From the NCBI GenBank assembly GCA_034679345.1, contig JAXDAY010000010.1, forward strand, positions 35,397 to 99,396: a stretch of 64,000 bases of DNA, given 5' to 3'. The translations under genes and the position numbers were made by a program. Numbering within the stretch: the first letter of the stretch is position 1; each line of letters opens with the position of its first letter. The DNA is from JAXDAY01 sp034679345. GTDB taxonomy: Bacteria; Eisenbacteria; RBG-16-71-46; CAIMUX01; VGJL01. This document shows positions 39,065-46,569 of this stretch, in pieces. The notes under the pieces are model-generated. The model was not told where the DNA came from and searched no databases. It saw only the letters and a program-made list of their open reading frames with translations.

Positions 39065-40207
39065 CTAGAACCCCTTGAGGATCTCTCGAGCGATCACGGT
39101 GCGCTGGATCTCCGAGGTCCCCTCGCCGATCTCGAGGAGCTTCGCGTCCCGGAAGTAACGCTCCACGGGCAGGTCGCGCATATAGCCGATCCCCCCATGC
39201 ACCTGGATCGCCTTGGTCGTCACCCACATCGCCACCTCGGAGGCGTAGAGCTTTGCGAAGGCCGATTCCTTCTTGAACCGCGTGCCGGAGTCCTTCATGC
39301 GAGCCGCTTCGTAGACGAGATGGCGCGCCGCCTCGATCCGCATCCCCATGTCGGCCAGGATGTGCTGCACCGCCTGGAACTCGCAGATCGCCTTGCCGAA
39401 CTGCTGCCGCGTCTGCGAGTGCCGCACGCTCGCCTCGAAGGCCGCCTGGGCGATGCCCAGGGCCATCGCGCCGATCGAGACGCGTCCGCCGTCGAGCGTA
39501 TCCAGGAAGATCGGGTATCCCTTGTTCAGCTCGCCCAGGAGCGCATCATCGGGAAGCCGGACCTGCTCGAAGTGCAACTCCGCCGTCTCGCTGCCGCGGC
39601 AGCCGAGCTTGTCCTCGAGCTTTCCAACGCTGACGCCGGGATTCGGCTGTTCGACGATGAACGCCGAGATCCCGCGCGTTCCCGCCTCCTTCGAGGTCCG
39701 TGCGGCGGTCACGAGGACTCGCGCCATCCGGCCGTTGGTGATGTAGATCTTCGAGCCGTTCAGGATCCAACCATCGGAGTCGCGGGCCGCGGTCGTTTCA
39801 GTCGCGCCCGCGTCCGAGCCGGCGCCCGGCTCCGTCAGGCCGAAGGCGCCGATCCACTCGCCGCTCGTCAGCTTCCGGAGGTAGCGCTTCTTCTGCGCCT
39901 CAGTGCCGTATTTCAGGATCGGGTAGATTCCAAGGCTCGTGTGGGCCGCCATCGTGATCCCCGTCGAGGCGCAGACGCGGCTCACCTCCTCGACGGCGAT
40001 CGCGTAGGAGAGGGTATCCATCCCCGCGCCTCCCCACTCCTCGTCATAGGGAATCCCGAGATAGCCGAGCTCCGCCATCTTGCCGAGGATCTCCTTCGGA
40101 ATCTCCCCCTCGCGATCGATCGCCATCGCATGAGGTCCCACCTCGTTCTCGGCGAACTCCCGCACGGCCTGACGCAGCGCTTCATGATCCTCGCTCAGCT
40201 TGAGCAT
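39065..40207 (-). CDS. Short/branched-chain acyl-CoA dehydrogenase
   Basis: A 380-residue dehydrogenase of the butyryl-CoA/SCAD type, with AFGLTEPGAGSDAG, WILNGSKIYITNG, RQQFGKAICEFQAVQ, HGGIGYMRDLPVERYFRDAK and the catalytic Glu in EIGEGTSEIQR. It is a complete enzyme, distinct from the two at 34.6-37.0 kb, so the operon carries three paralogues with probably different acyl specificity. GGAAGGA precedes ATG 40207. It lies between the CoA-transferase genes and thiolase. No etfAB genes are visible in the window, so its electron acceptor must be encoded elsewhere. Confidence 0.95.
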   Translation of the reverse strand: MLKLSEDHEALRQAVREFAENEVGPHAMAIDREGEIPKEILGKMAELGYLGIPYDEEWGGAGMDTLSYAIAVEEVSRVCASTGITMAAHTSLGIYPILKYGTEAQKKRYLRKLTSGEWIGAFGLTEPGAGSDAGATETTAARDSDGWILNGSKIYITNGRMARVLVTAARTSKEAGTRGISAFIVEQPNPGVSVGKLEDKLGCRGSETAELHFEQVRLPDDALLGELNKGYPIFLDTLDGGRVSIGAMALGIAQAAFEASVRHSQTRQQFGKAICEFQAVQHILADMGMRIEAARHLVYEAARMKDSGTRFKKESAFAKLYASEVAMWVTTKAIQVHGGIGYMRDLPVERYFRDAKLLEIGEGTSEIQRTVIAREILKGF

Positions 40208-40235
40208 TCTGGATTCCTTCCCGGCATCCGTCGCC

Positions 40236-40907
40236 TCAGGCTTGTACCGCCACCTCGGGGACCTCGCCCTCGACATGCAGAATCGCCTCGGTCTTCTCCT
40301 GGATCTCCGCGACCGTCCAGCCCGGAGCACGCTCCCGCACGTAGAGCCCTTGGCCCGCCACGACGTCGATGACGCCCAGCTCGGTGATGATCCTGTTCAC
40401 GCAGCGCATGCCGGTGAGCGGGAGCGAGCAGCGCCGCAGGATCTTCGGCGAGCCGTCCTTGGCCGTATGCTGCATCACGACGACGATCCGCTTCGCTCCC
40501 GCCACGAGATCCATCGCGCCGCCCATTCCCTTGACGAGCCGCTTCGGAATCATCCAGTTGGCGAGGTTTCCCTCCTCGTCGACCTCCATCCCGCCCAGGA
40601 TGGTCAGATCGATGTGGCCTCCGCGGATCATCGCGAAGCTGTCGGCGCTCGAGAAGAACGCCGTGCCCGGGAGGGCCGTGATCGTCTGCTTGCCGGCGTT
40701 GATCAGGTCGGCATCCTCCTCGCCCTCATAAGGGAAGGGTCCGATCCCGAGCATCCCGTTCTCCGACTGCAGGACGATCTCCATCCCCTTCGGGACATGG
40801 TTCGCGACCAGGGTCGGCAGGCCGATCCCCAGATTCACGTACATCCGGTCCCGAAGCTCAGCCGCCGCTCTTTGGACGAGTTGTTCTCTGCTCAATGCGC
40901 TTTTCAT
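40236..40907 (-). CDS. scoB: 3-oxoacid CoA-transferase subunit B
   Basis: Family I CoA-transferase beta chain. With ScoA it moves CoA from succinyl-CoA to acetoacetate (or a similar 3-oxoacid). The 223-residue chain contains the catalytic glutamate in LQSENGMLGIGP, the start motif YVNLGIGLPT and GGAMDLVAGAK. Its start lies inside the 3' end of scoA (50-base overlap), a strong sign of coupled translation. Since the mutase route makes succinyl-CoA, this enzyme ties the propionate and acetoacetate branches together. Confidence 0.96.
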   Translation of the reverse strand: MKSALSREQLVQRAAAELRDRMYVNLGIGLPTLVANHVPKGMEIVLQSENGMLGIGPFPYEGEEDADLINAGKQTITALPGTAFFSSADSFAMIRGGHIDLTILGGMEVDEEGNLANWMIPKRLVKGMGGAMDLVAGAKRIVVVMQHTAKDGSPKILRRCSLPLTGMRCVNRIITELGVIDVVAGQGLYVRERAPGWTVAEIQEKTEAILHVEGEVPEVAVQA

Positions 40908-41574
40908 ATCCGCTTCCCTGGAAGATGGAGTCGATGTAGACCGAGGGAGTCACCACCGCCTCGGGATCGATCGATCCGATCGCGCCCAGCTCCTCGACCT
41001 CGGCGATGACGTGATCTCCCGCCGTGGCCATCATCGGGTTGAAATTGCGTGCGGTCCCTCGATACGCGAGATTGCCGGACCAGTCGCCCCGAAACGCCTT
41101 CACGAAGGCGAACGGCGCGCGGATCCCACGCTCCATGAGATAGAGCCTGCCGTCGATCTCGCGCGTCTCCTTGCCCTCGGCGATCAGAGTCCCCACGCCG
41201 GTCGGCGTGTAGAAGGCCGGGATCCCCGCCCCGCCGGCGCGGATCCTCTCGGAGAATGTCCCTTGCGGGACGAACTCCAGCTCGATCGTCCCGTCGAGGA
41301 ACTGCCGCTCGAAGGTCGCGTTCTCGCCGACGTAGGAGGAGACCATCTTGCGGACCTGTCGGGTCTGCAGCAGCAGCCCGATCCCGAAGTCGTCGACGCC
41401 CGCGTTGTTGCTCACGATCGTGAGATCCTTCGTCCCCCTGCGCAGGAGCGCCGCGATCAGGTTCTCCGGGATCCCGCACAGCCCAAAGCCTCCCATGAGG
41501 ATCGTGGCGCCGTCCTGGATCCCGGCCCGATCGAGGGCCTCGTCCGCGTCTCGAACCCGTTTGTCGATCGCCAT
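40858..41574 (-). CDS. scoA: 3-oxoacid CoA-transferase subunit A
   Basis: Family I CoA-transferase alpha chain, 238 residues, with the glycine-rich CoA loop ILMGGFGLCGIPENLI, NNAGVDDFGIGLLL and GTFSERIRAGGAGIPAFYTPTG. ATG 41574 follows GAGG. It overlaps scoB and lies 11 bases after the B12-binding mutase chain gene, so it is embedded in the same operon. Acetoacetate is the usual acceptor of this subfamily; other 3-oxoacids such as 3-oxoadipate are less likely given the neighbours. Confidence 0.96.
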   Translation of the reverse strand: MAIDKRVRDADEALDRAGIQDGATILMGGFGLCGIPENLIAALLRRGTKDLTIVSNNAGVDDFGIGLLLQTRQVRKMVSSYVGENATFERQFLDGTIELEFVPQGTFSERIRAGGAGIPAFYTPTGVGTLIAEGKETREIDGRLYLMERGIRAPFAFVKAFRGDWSGNLAYRGTARNFNPMMATAGDHVIAEVEELGAIGSIDPEAVVTPSVYIDSIFQGSGYEKRIEQRTTRPKSGG

Positions 41575-41585
41575 CTGTCTCGACC

Positions 41586-42008
41586 TCAACGATTGGCCGG
41601 ATCGCTCCGGCTCTCCCGGTACCAGTTGCGGATGTACTCGATCGGATCGCTCGTCGGGGTCCCGGGACCGAAGATCTCGCCGACTCCCATCTCCTTGAGC
41701 TTCGCCGCATCCTCCTCCGGGATGATGCCGCCTCCGATGACGTGGATCTCCTGCGCGCCTCGCTCCCGGAGCAGCTCCAGCAGTCGCGCGAAGAGGGTCA
41801 TGTGGGCGCCGGAGAGGATGCTCACCGAGACGATGTCGACATCTTCCTGGATCGCCGCCTCGACGATCATCTCCGGAGTCTGGTGAAGGCCCGTGTAGAT
41901 CACCTCGAAGCCTGCGTCGCGAAACGCCGTGGCGATCACCTTGGCGCCCCGGTCGTGCCCGTCGAGCCCCGGCTTCGCCACCAGGATCCGAATCCTGCCC
42001 TCGCTCAT
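41586..42008 (-). CDS. mcmB: Methylmalonyl-CoA mutase, cobalamin-binding small chain
   Basis: A free-standing B12 domain of 140 residues with the base-off/His-on motif DGHDRG (Asp16, His18, Gly21), the GLHQTPEMI and SVSILSGAHM segments and VIGGGIIPEEDA, matching the C-terminal domain of fused mutases. It must pair with the catalytic chain at 28350-29984. It overlaps the meaB stop (ATGA). Separate small chains are known from archaeal methylmalonyl-CoA mutases and from isobutyryl-CoA mutase; the catalytic chain here has the methylmalonyl-type residues. Confidence 0.96.
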   Translation of the reverse strand: MSEGRIRILVAKPGLDGHDRGAKVIATAFRDAGFEVIYTGLHQTPEMIVEAAIQEDVDIVSVSILSGAHMTLFARLLELLRERGAQEIHVIGGGIIPEEDAAKLKEMGVGEIFGPGTPTSDPIEYIRNWYRESRSDPANR

Positions 42009-43042
42009 CGCTTGACTCCCTCCCTCCTCGCCGATTCATGGAATCCCGCTCCGCCTTGAAGGAGGCGCGCCACCGACTCGTCCACGATCCCGTAGGGGGA
42101 CGCCTCTCCGCCGAGAATCCGCCGGCGGCTCTCGCTCACCCAGCGGTCGATCTCCCCGGATCGTTCCAGGTCGTGCAGGAGGCGATCCCGCAGGAGGCTC
42201 TTCAGCCGCTGGTCCATGCGCCGGGCTTGACGATCCTTCCAGCGTCCGGCATCGGACCGCAGGTGCCGCCTGTGGGCGTCGATCTGATCGAGGAGCTCCG
42301 TCGTCCCGTCGCCGCGCGTGGCGACCGTCCTGCAGATCGTCCGGGTCCATCCGGCAGACGTCGGGTCGGCCCCGGCGCGGTCGCGCGAGAGATCGAGCAT
42401 CAGCGTGAGCTCCCTGAACAGCCGGTCCCCCCCCTCGCGATCGTACTTGTTGATCACGAAGAGATCTCCGGCCTCCATGAGGCCGGCCTTCATCATCTGG
42501 ACGGCGTCTCCCGATTCGGGGACGAGAACGACCACGGTCGTGTCGGCCACCTGGACCACTTCCATCTCCGACTGCCCCACGCCCACCGTCTCGATGAGGA
42601 TCCAGTCGAATCCAGCCGCCTCGATCGCCTCGCTCGCCTCATAGGTGGTCGAAGCCAGCCCCCCGAGACTCCCGCGGCTCGCCATGCTTCGGATATAGAC
42701 CCCCGGGTCGCCGTGATGCGCCAGCATCCGGATCCGGTCCCCGAGGATGGCCCCCCCGGTGAACGGGCTCGAGGGGTCGACCGCGAGGATCCCGACGCGG
42801 GCGCCTCGTTCCCGCAGGACCTGGGTCAACTGGCTGGTGAGGGTCGACTTGCCGGAGCCGGGCGGACCGGTGATCCCAACCCGGTGGGCGCGCGCATCCG
42901 CGACGAAGAGGCGGTCCAGCAGCACTCGTCCTTCGATCGAACGATCCTCGATCCAGGAGATCGCCCGGGACAGCGCCCGGCGATCCCCTTGCAGAACCTT
43001 TGCGGCGATCCCCTCGATGGGGACCGCGCCGTCCGCGGCCAC
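42005..43042 (-). CDS. meaB: MeaB/ArgK-type G3E GTPase, mutase chaperone
   Basis: GTPase that guards methylmalonyl-CoA mutase and gates delivery of adenosylcobalamin. In 345 residues: Walker A GPPGSGKST at 59-67, the base-recognition motif NKYD (VINKYDREG), DPSSPFTGGAILGDRIRM and ETVGVGQSE, all typical of MeaB/MMAA. It starts with GTG 43042 behind GGGAGG with 5-base spacing. It is the first gene of a nine-gene minus-strand operon, with a good sigma70-like promoter 40-70 bases upstream. Confidence 0.96.
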   Translation of the reverse strand: MAADGAVPIEGIAAKVLQGDRRALSRAISWIEDRSIEGRVLLDRLFVADARAHRVGITGPPGSGKSTLTSQLTQVLRERGARVGILAVDPSSPFTGGAILGDRIRMLAHHGDPGVYIRSMASRGSLGGLASTTYEASEAIEAAGFDWILIETVGVGQSEMEVVQVADTTVVVLVPESGDAVQMMKAGLMEAGDLFVINKYDREGGDRLFRELTLMLDLSRDRAGADPTSAGWTRTICRTVATRGDGTTELLDQIDAHRRHLRSDAGRWKDRQARRMDQRLKSLLRDRLLHDLERSGEIDRWVSESRRRILGGEASPYGIVDESVARLLQGGAGFHESARREGVKR

Positions 43043-43081
43043 GCCTACCTCCCGGGGAAATCGAGGTGAATGGAACCTGCG

Positions 43082-43111
43082 AATTTACCAGACGGATCGT
43101 AGGATCGTCAA
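43082..43111 (-). promoter_or_regulatory. Sigma70-like promoter of the meaB operon
   Basis: On the minus strand TTGACG (43111-43106) and TAAATT (43087-43082) are separated by 18 bases and lie 39-69 bases upstream of the meaB start. The -35 box matches consensus at 5 of 6 bases, the -10 at 4 of 6. It falls in one of the few AT-richer spots of the region. Predicted by eye only. Confidence 0.5.
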
Positions 43112-43149
43112 TCGCTTTGGCCCCTTGCGCGTGCCGGACGTCCAGGGTG

Positions 43150-43530
43150 TCAGCCGAGGGCGACCGCGTCGGGGAATCGCTCGATGCGCAGTCCCCCCTC
43201 TCCGTCGGCGGTGATGGAGATCGCGTCGATCCTCCAGCAGACCCGGCCGCTCCGCCGCCCGGCGACGTAGGCGCGCGCCGCGCGAGCCATGGCGCGGGCT
43301 TTGCGACCCCTGAGCGTCTCGACCGGGCTGCCGAAACGGGTCGCCGATCGGAAGCGGACCTCGACGAAGATCAGCCAGTCGCCCTTCTCGGCGATGAGGT
43401 CGATCTCGCCTCCCCCGACCCGGACGTTGCGCCCGACGATCTCATACCCGAGCAGCCGGAAGTATGCGGCGGCCAGGTCCTCCGCGTCGCGGCCCCGGGC
43501 CGATCGCCCTTCCATTTCGTGCGATTCCAT
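43150..43530 (-). CDS. yraN: YraN family (UPF0102) endonuclease-like protein
   Basis: A 126-residue member of the PD-(D/E)XK nuclease superfamily: GYEIVGRNVRVGGGEIDLIA carries the Glu/Asp pair and FVEVRFRSATRFGSP the E-x-K/R strand. Members are tied to recombination or Holliday-junction processing, but the biochemical role is unsettled. Its position right after rnhB is the common arrangement. ATG 43530 and ATG 43515 are both possible starts; neither has a strong ribosome site. Confidence 0.88.
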   Translation of the reverse strand: MESHEMEGRSARGRDAEDLAAAYFRLLGYEIVGRNVRVGGGEIDLIAEKGDWLIFVEVRFRSATRFGSPVETLRGRKARAMARAARAYVAGRRSGRVCWRIDAISITADGEGGLRIERFPDAVALG

Positions 43531-43592
43531 GGCGCAGACCGCAAGCGAGCGGCATGCCAATCGCCCGCGGGGGCGCTTCACCCGGCGCTCTG

Positions 43593-44168
43593 CTAGATCG
43601 GGAGGCGATCGTCGCCGTCGATGAGGCGGCGGACCGGGGCGAAGCTGCGGCGGTGGATGGGAGAGACGCCCAGCCTCTCCAGCGCCGCGATGTGGCCCGC
43701 GGTTGGATAGCCCATGTGCACGCCCAGGCCATAGCCCGGGTAGTCGCGATCCAGACGCACCATCCGACGATCCCGGGCCACCTTGGCGAGGACCGAAGCG
43801 GCGGCGATCGAACGGCAGCGGCGGTCGCCACCGATGAGCGGCGTCTGGGGGATTCCCAGATCGGGAATCATGAAGCCATCGACGAGGACATGGTCGATCG
43901 ATCCACCGCACCTTCGCAGCGCCCGCCGCATCGCCAGGAACGAGGCGCGACGGATGTTGATCCGATCGATGCTCGCGTGCGAGACGCCCGCGATTCCAAA
44001 GGAAGCGCACGCGGCGAGAATTCCGCGAACGAGGCGGCGTCTCTTGCGCCGCGATAGCAGTTTGGAATCGCGCAGGCCCGGGATCCTGACCCCGGGCCTC
44101 AGGACGACGGCGGCGGCGACCACCGGGCCGGCGAGACAACCTCGACCGACCTCGTCGGTCCCCGCCAC
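43593..44168 (-). CDS. rnhB: Ribonuclease HII
   Basis: Cuts RNA in RNA-DNA hybrids and excises single ribonucleotides. At least 191 residues, with the Asp-Glu pair in GTDEVGRGCLAGPVVAA, a third acidic residue in VLVDGF and the last in KVARDR. Homology clearly continues upstream of GTG 44168: the codons from about 44204 read YEASLRRSGFATVAG, matching the usual family N-terminus. The true start is therefore probably CTG 44192 or a rare codon nearer the rplS stop. The gap to rplS would then be very short. Confidence 0.93.
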   Translation of the reverse strand: MAGTDEVGRGCLAGPVVAAAVVLRPGVRIPGLRDSKLLSRRKRRRLVRGILAACASFGIAGVSHASIDRINIRRASFLAMRRALRRCGGSIDHVLVDGFMIPDLGIPQTPLIGGDRRCRSIAAASVLAKVARDRRMVRLDRDYPGYGLGVHMGYPTAGHIAALERLGVSPIHRRSFAPVRRLIDGDDRLPI

Positions 44169-44238
44169 AGTCGCAAATCCGCTCCTGCGCAGCGACGCCT
44201 CGTAGCGGCCGCTGGGGATCGCGAGGCGGCTGGCGCCA

Positions 44239-44607
44239 CTAGGCGTTGCCCGTCTCCTTGGCGACCTCGCGCTTCTCCTTGATCCTGGCTGATTTCCCCT
44301 TCAGCTCCTTCAGGTAGGTCAGCTTCGCGCGTCGCACGAGTCCCTTGCGGGTGACCTCGATCTTCGCGATGCTCGGCGAGTGGATCGGGAAGATCCTCTC
44401 CACGCCGATTCCCTCGGTGACCTTGCGGACGGTGAAGGTCTCGTTGAGCCCAGCGCCGCGGATACCGATGACGACCCCCTGGAAGACCTGGGTCCTCTCC
44501 TTCTCCCCTTCGATGACTTTCACGTGGACCCGGATGGTGTCGCCGGGCGCGAAGCGCGGAACGTCATCGCGGATGTGAGGGGCCTCGACTTTGCGCAACA
44601 GATCCAT
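44239..44607 (-). CDS. rplS: 50S ribosomal protein L19
   Basis: 122 residues, normal for L19, which sits at the 30S-50S interface. Conserved blocks: FAPGDTIRVHVKVIEGEKER, VFQGVVIGIRGAG, FTVRKVTEGIGVERIFPIHSP and RRAKLTYL. It lies 15 bases after trmD in the standard rpsP-rimM-trmD-rplS order. The C-terminal tail is lysine- and glutamate-rich. Confidence 0.98.
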   Translation of the reverse strand: MDLLRKVEAPHIRDDVPRFAPGDTIRVHVKVIEGEKERTQVFQGVVIGIRGAGLNETFTVRKVTEGIGVERIFPIHSPSIAKIEVTRKGLVRRAKLTYLKELKGKSARIKEKREVAKETGNA

Positions 44608-44622
44608 CGCACCACTCCTTGC

Positions 44623-45405
44623 CTAGGTCCCCTTCGCCGGAGACCTGCGTCGTTTCTTCGTCTCTACCGGCCGGGCGTCGCTCCAGCCGAGCTCCCCGAG
44701 GATCCGATGATCCTCCTCCGTCAATGGCGCGCTCGCCAGCAAGTCCGGCCGCCGCGCCAGCGTTCGCGCCAGGGCGTCCCGGCGCCTGTATCTGTCGACC
44801 GCCCCGTGATCCCCCGAGAGGAGGATCGACGGCACGCGCATCCCCCGGAACTCCTCCGGGCGCGTGAAGTATCCGCAGTCGAGGATCCCGGACTCGAATG
44901 AGTCGCCCCGCGCCGAGTCGAGATCGCCCAGCACTCCCGGCAACAGCCGTACCATCGCGTCGATCAGGACCAGCGCCGCCAGCTCGGCGCCCGAGAGAAT
45001 ATAGTCCCCGATCGAGATCTCGCGGGTGACGAAGGCGCGGATCCTCTCGTCCACCCCCTTGTATCGCCCCGTCAAGAGGACCACGTCCCCCGCCTCGGCG
45101 AGGCCATGGATCCGCTTCTGATCGCACCGCTCCCCCTGCGGCGAGAGGAGGACGACCTCCCTTCGCCCCCCCGCGGCGGGAGGCAATGCGTCAAGAGCCC
45201 GCGCCACGGGCTCGACCTTGAGGATCATCCCCGGCCCGCCGCCGTAGGGATAATCGTCGATCGAGCGATGCGAGTCCTCCGCGAACTCGCGCAAGTGCAC
45301 GAGGCGGATGTCCGCCGCCCCCTTCGCGCGCGCCACCCGGATCATCCCCTCGTCAAGGGGTCCCTCGAAGATCCGAGGGAATCCGGTCAGCACATGGATC
45401 GTCAG
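44623..45405 (-). CDS. trmD: tRNA (guanine37-N1)-methyltransferase, probable CTG start
   Basis: Methylates G37 of tRNAs reading CNN codons to prevent frameshifting. The SPOUT knot is clear in SIGDYILSGAELAALVLIDA, with the dimer active-site segment GPGMILKVEP and LLTGRYKGVDER. Family alignment places the first residue at the codon CTG 45405, giving (M)TIHVLTGFPRIFEG; the only near alternatives (GTG 45393, or an in-frame extension with no homology) fit worse. The start overlaps the rimM stop as CTGA. A G5/C5 hairpin with AGGAAGAA in its loop lies just upstream. 260 residues, slightly long at the basic C-terminus. Confidence 0.95.
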   Translation of the reverse strand: MTIHVLTGFPRIFEGPLDEGMIRVARAKGAADIRLVHLREFAEDSHRSIDDYPYGGGPGMILKVEPVARALDALPPAAGGRREVVLLSPQGERCDQKRIHGLAEAGDVVLLTGRYKGVDERIRAFVTREISIGDYILSGAELAALVLIDAMVRLLPGVLGDLDSARGDSFESGILDCGYFTRPEEFRGMRVPSILLSGDHGAVDRYRRRDALARTLARRPDLLASAPLTEEDHRILGELGWSDARPVETKKRRRSPAKGT

Positions 45406-45938
45406 ACCGGGGGTTCTTCCTCCCCCAGAGCCGATCGCGGCACCGTCAGACGGATCCGCCGATTCTCCCGATCCACCTCCGCGATGAACTCGGGCACCGC
45501 AGGGACGAGGACCTCTTCCGAGCCTTCCCGCACGCAATAGACGTCGTTCCCCCCTGTCTCCAGGATCTGCTCGACCGTGCCGAGCCTCCGTCCATCCCCG
45601 TCCAGCACCTCGCATCCAAGGATCTCGAACTGGTAATAGACCCCCGGCGGAAGCTCCGGCAGATTCTGCGCCGCGACGGTCAGGACCCGCCCCCGAAATC
45701 GTTCCGCTTCCTCGACGCTCTCGACTCCCTCGAAGCGCACCGCCAGCACGTCCCGAGACGGCCGGCTCGCTTGCACGGTGAGCTCCACCGGGGGCTCTCC
45801 CTCCGCCTGCACCCGCGCTCCAGGCGAGAAGCGGGCGCGGTCATCCCCCGTGGGCTCGACGATCAACTCGCCCCGCAACCCGACCGGCCGGCGAACCTGC
45901 CCCACGACGATTCGGTCGGACCCTGAAGGGTCGGGCAT
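45402..45938 (-). CDS. rimM: Ribosome maturation factor RimM
   Basis: Assists assembly of the 30S head around S19. 178 residues: the N-terminal beta-barrel begins IVVGQVRRPVGLRGELIV, and the C-terminal PRC-barrel has YYQFEILGCEV and EVLVPAVPEFIAEVD. It is coupled to trmD through a 4-base overlap and follows khpA by 9 bases. Normal length. Confidence 0.96.
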   Translation of the reverse strand: MPDPSGSDRIVVGQVRRPVGLRGELIVEPTGDDRARFSPGARVQAEGEPPVELTVQASRPSRDVLAVRFEGVESVEEAERFRGRVLTVAAQNLPELPPGVYYQFEILGCEVLDGDGRRLGTVEQILETGGNDVYCVREGSEEVLVPAVPEFIAEVDRENRRIRLTVPRSALGEEEPPV

Positions 45939-45947
45939 GGAGAAGAT

Positions 45948-46178
45948 CTACTCCAGGATCTCGAGAACGGCTCGTTTGTTCTCTTTCGTCGCCGCCGCAG
46001 ACAGGAGGGTCCGGATCGCCCGGATCGTACGCCCGTGCTTGCCGATGATCTTGCCCAGATCACCGTCGCCCACGCGCAGCTCATACACCGTCGTCTTCTC
46101 GCCGGCGACTTCCTGCACGTCCACCTCTTCGGGCTTGTCGACGAGACGCTTGGCGATGTATTCGATCAGCTCCTTCAT
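45948..46178 (-). CDS. khpA: KhpA-type KH domain RNA-binding protein
   Basis: A 76-residue single KH domain with the GxxG loop in IIGKHGRTIRAIR. Proteins of this family (also YlqC) bind RNA, usually with KhpB/Jag, and influence ribosome and cell-wall related RNAs. AGGAGG sits 9 bases before ATG 46178. Its place between rpsP and rimM is the classic one. Confidence 0.95.
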   Translation of the reverse strand: MKELIEYIAKRLVDKPEEVDVQEVAGEKTTVYELRVGDGDLGKIIGKHGRTIRAIRTLLSAAATKENKRAVLEILE

Positions 46179-46261
46179 ATTCCCAACCTCCTGCGTATGC
46201 GAGCGGGCCGGGCGCTCTTCCCCGACCCTCTCGGGCACGTGTCAATGGGTCGTAGTCGCGC

Positions 46262-46528
46262 TCACTTCGAATCTGCTTCGCCGGCGGCCGTCGATGGATG
46301 CTTCTTCAGGAGAATGGCAACCGCTTCGGACACCTTCGCCCCCTTGGCGATCCAGTCGCGGATCCGTTCGATATCGAGATGGATCTCCGCGGGCTGCTTC
46401 AATGGATCGTAGTACCCGATCTTCTCGATGAACCGTCCGTCCCTCGCCCTGCGCGGGTCGCACGCGACGATTCGATAGAAGGGAGCGTTCCGGCCCCCGG
46501 CCCTCTGCATTCGGATTGCTACCGCCAA
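46262..46528 (-). CDS. rpsP: 30S ribosomal protein S16
   Basis: 88 residues with the S16 signature AVAIRMQRAGGRNAPFYRIV and FIEKIGYYDPL, then WIAKGAKVSEAV. The start is TTG 46528 with AGGAGG spaced 7 bases away; the family N-terminus (M-A-V-x-I-R) confirms it. It lies 41 bases after ffh and heads the rpsP-khpA-rimM-trmD-rplS run. Confidence 0.98.
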   Translation of the reverse strand: MAVAIRMQRAGGRNAPFYRIVACDPRRARDGRFIEKIGYYDPLKQPAEIHLDIERIRDWIAKGAKVSEAVAILLKKHPSTAAGEADSK

Positions 46529-46569
46529 GAATGATCCTCCTTCTCTCTGCCTCTCGAACCGTCCGCACC

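Noticed and set aside
37551..39068. 505-codon plus-strand frame antisense to thiolase and hbd
   Set aside because: Both minus-strand genes have complete catalytic motifs; the antisense frame has only compositional openness.
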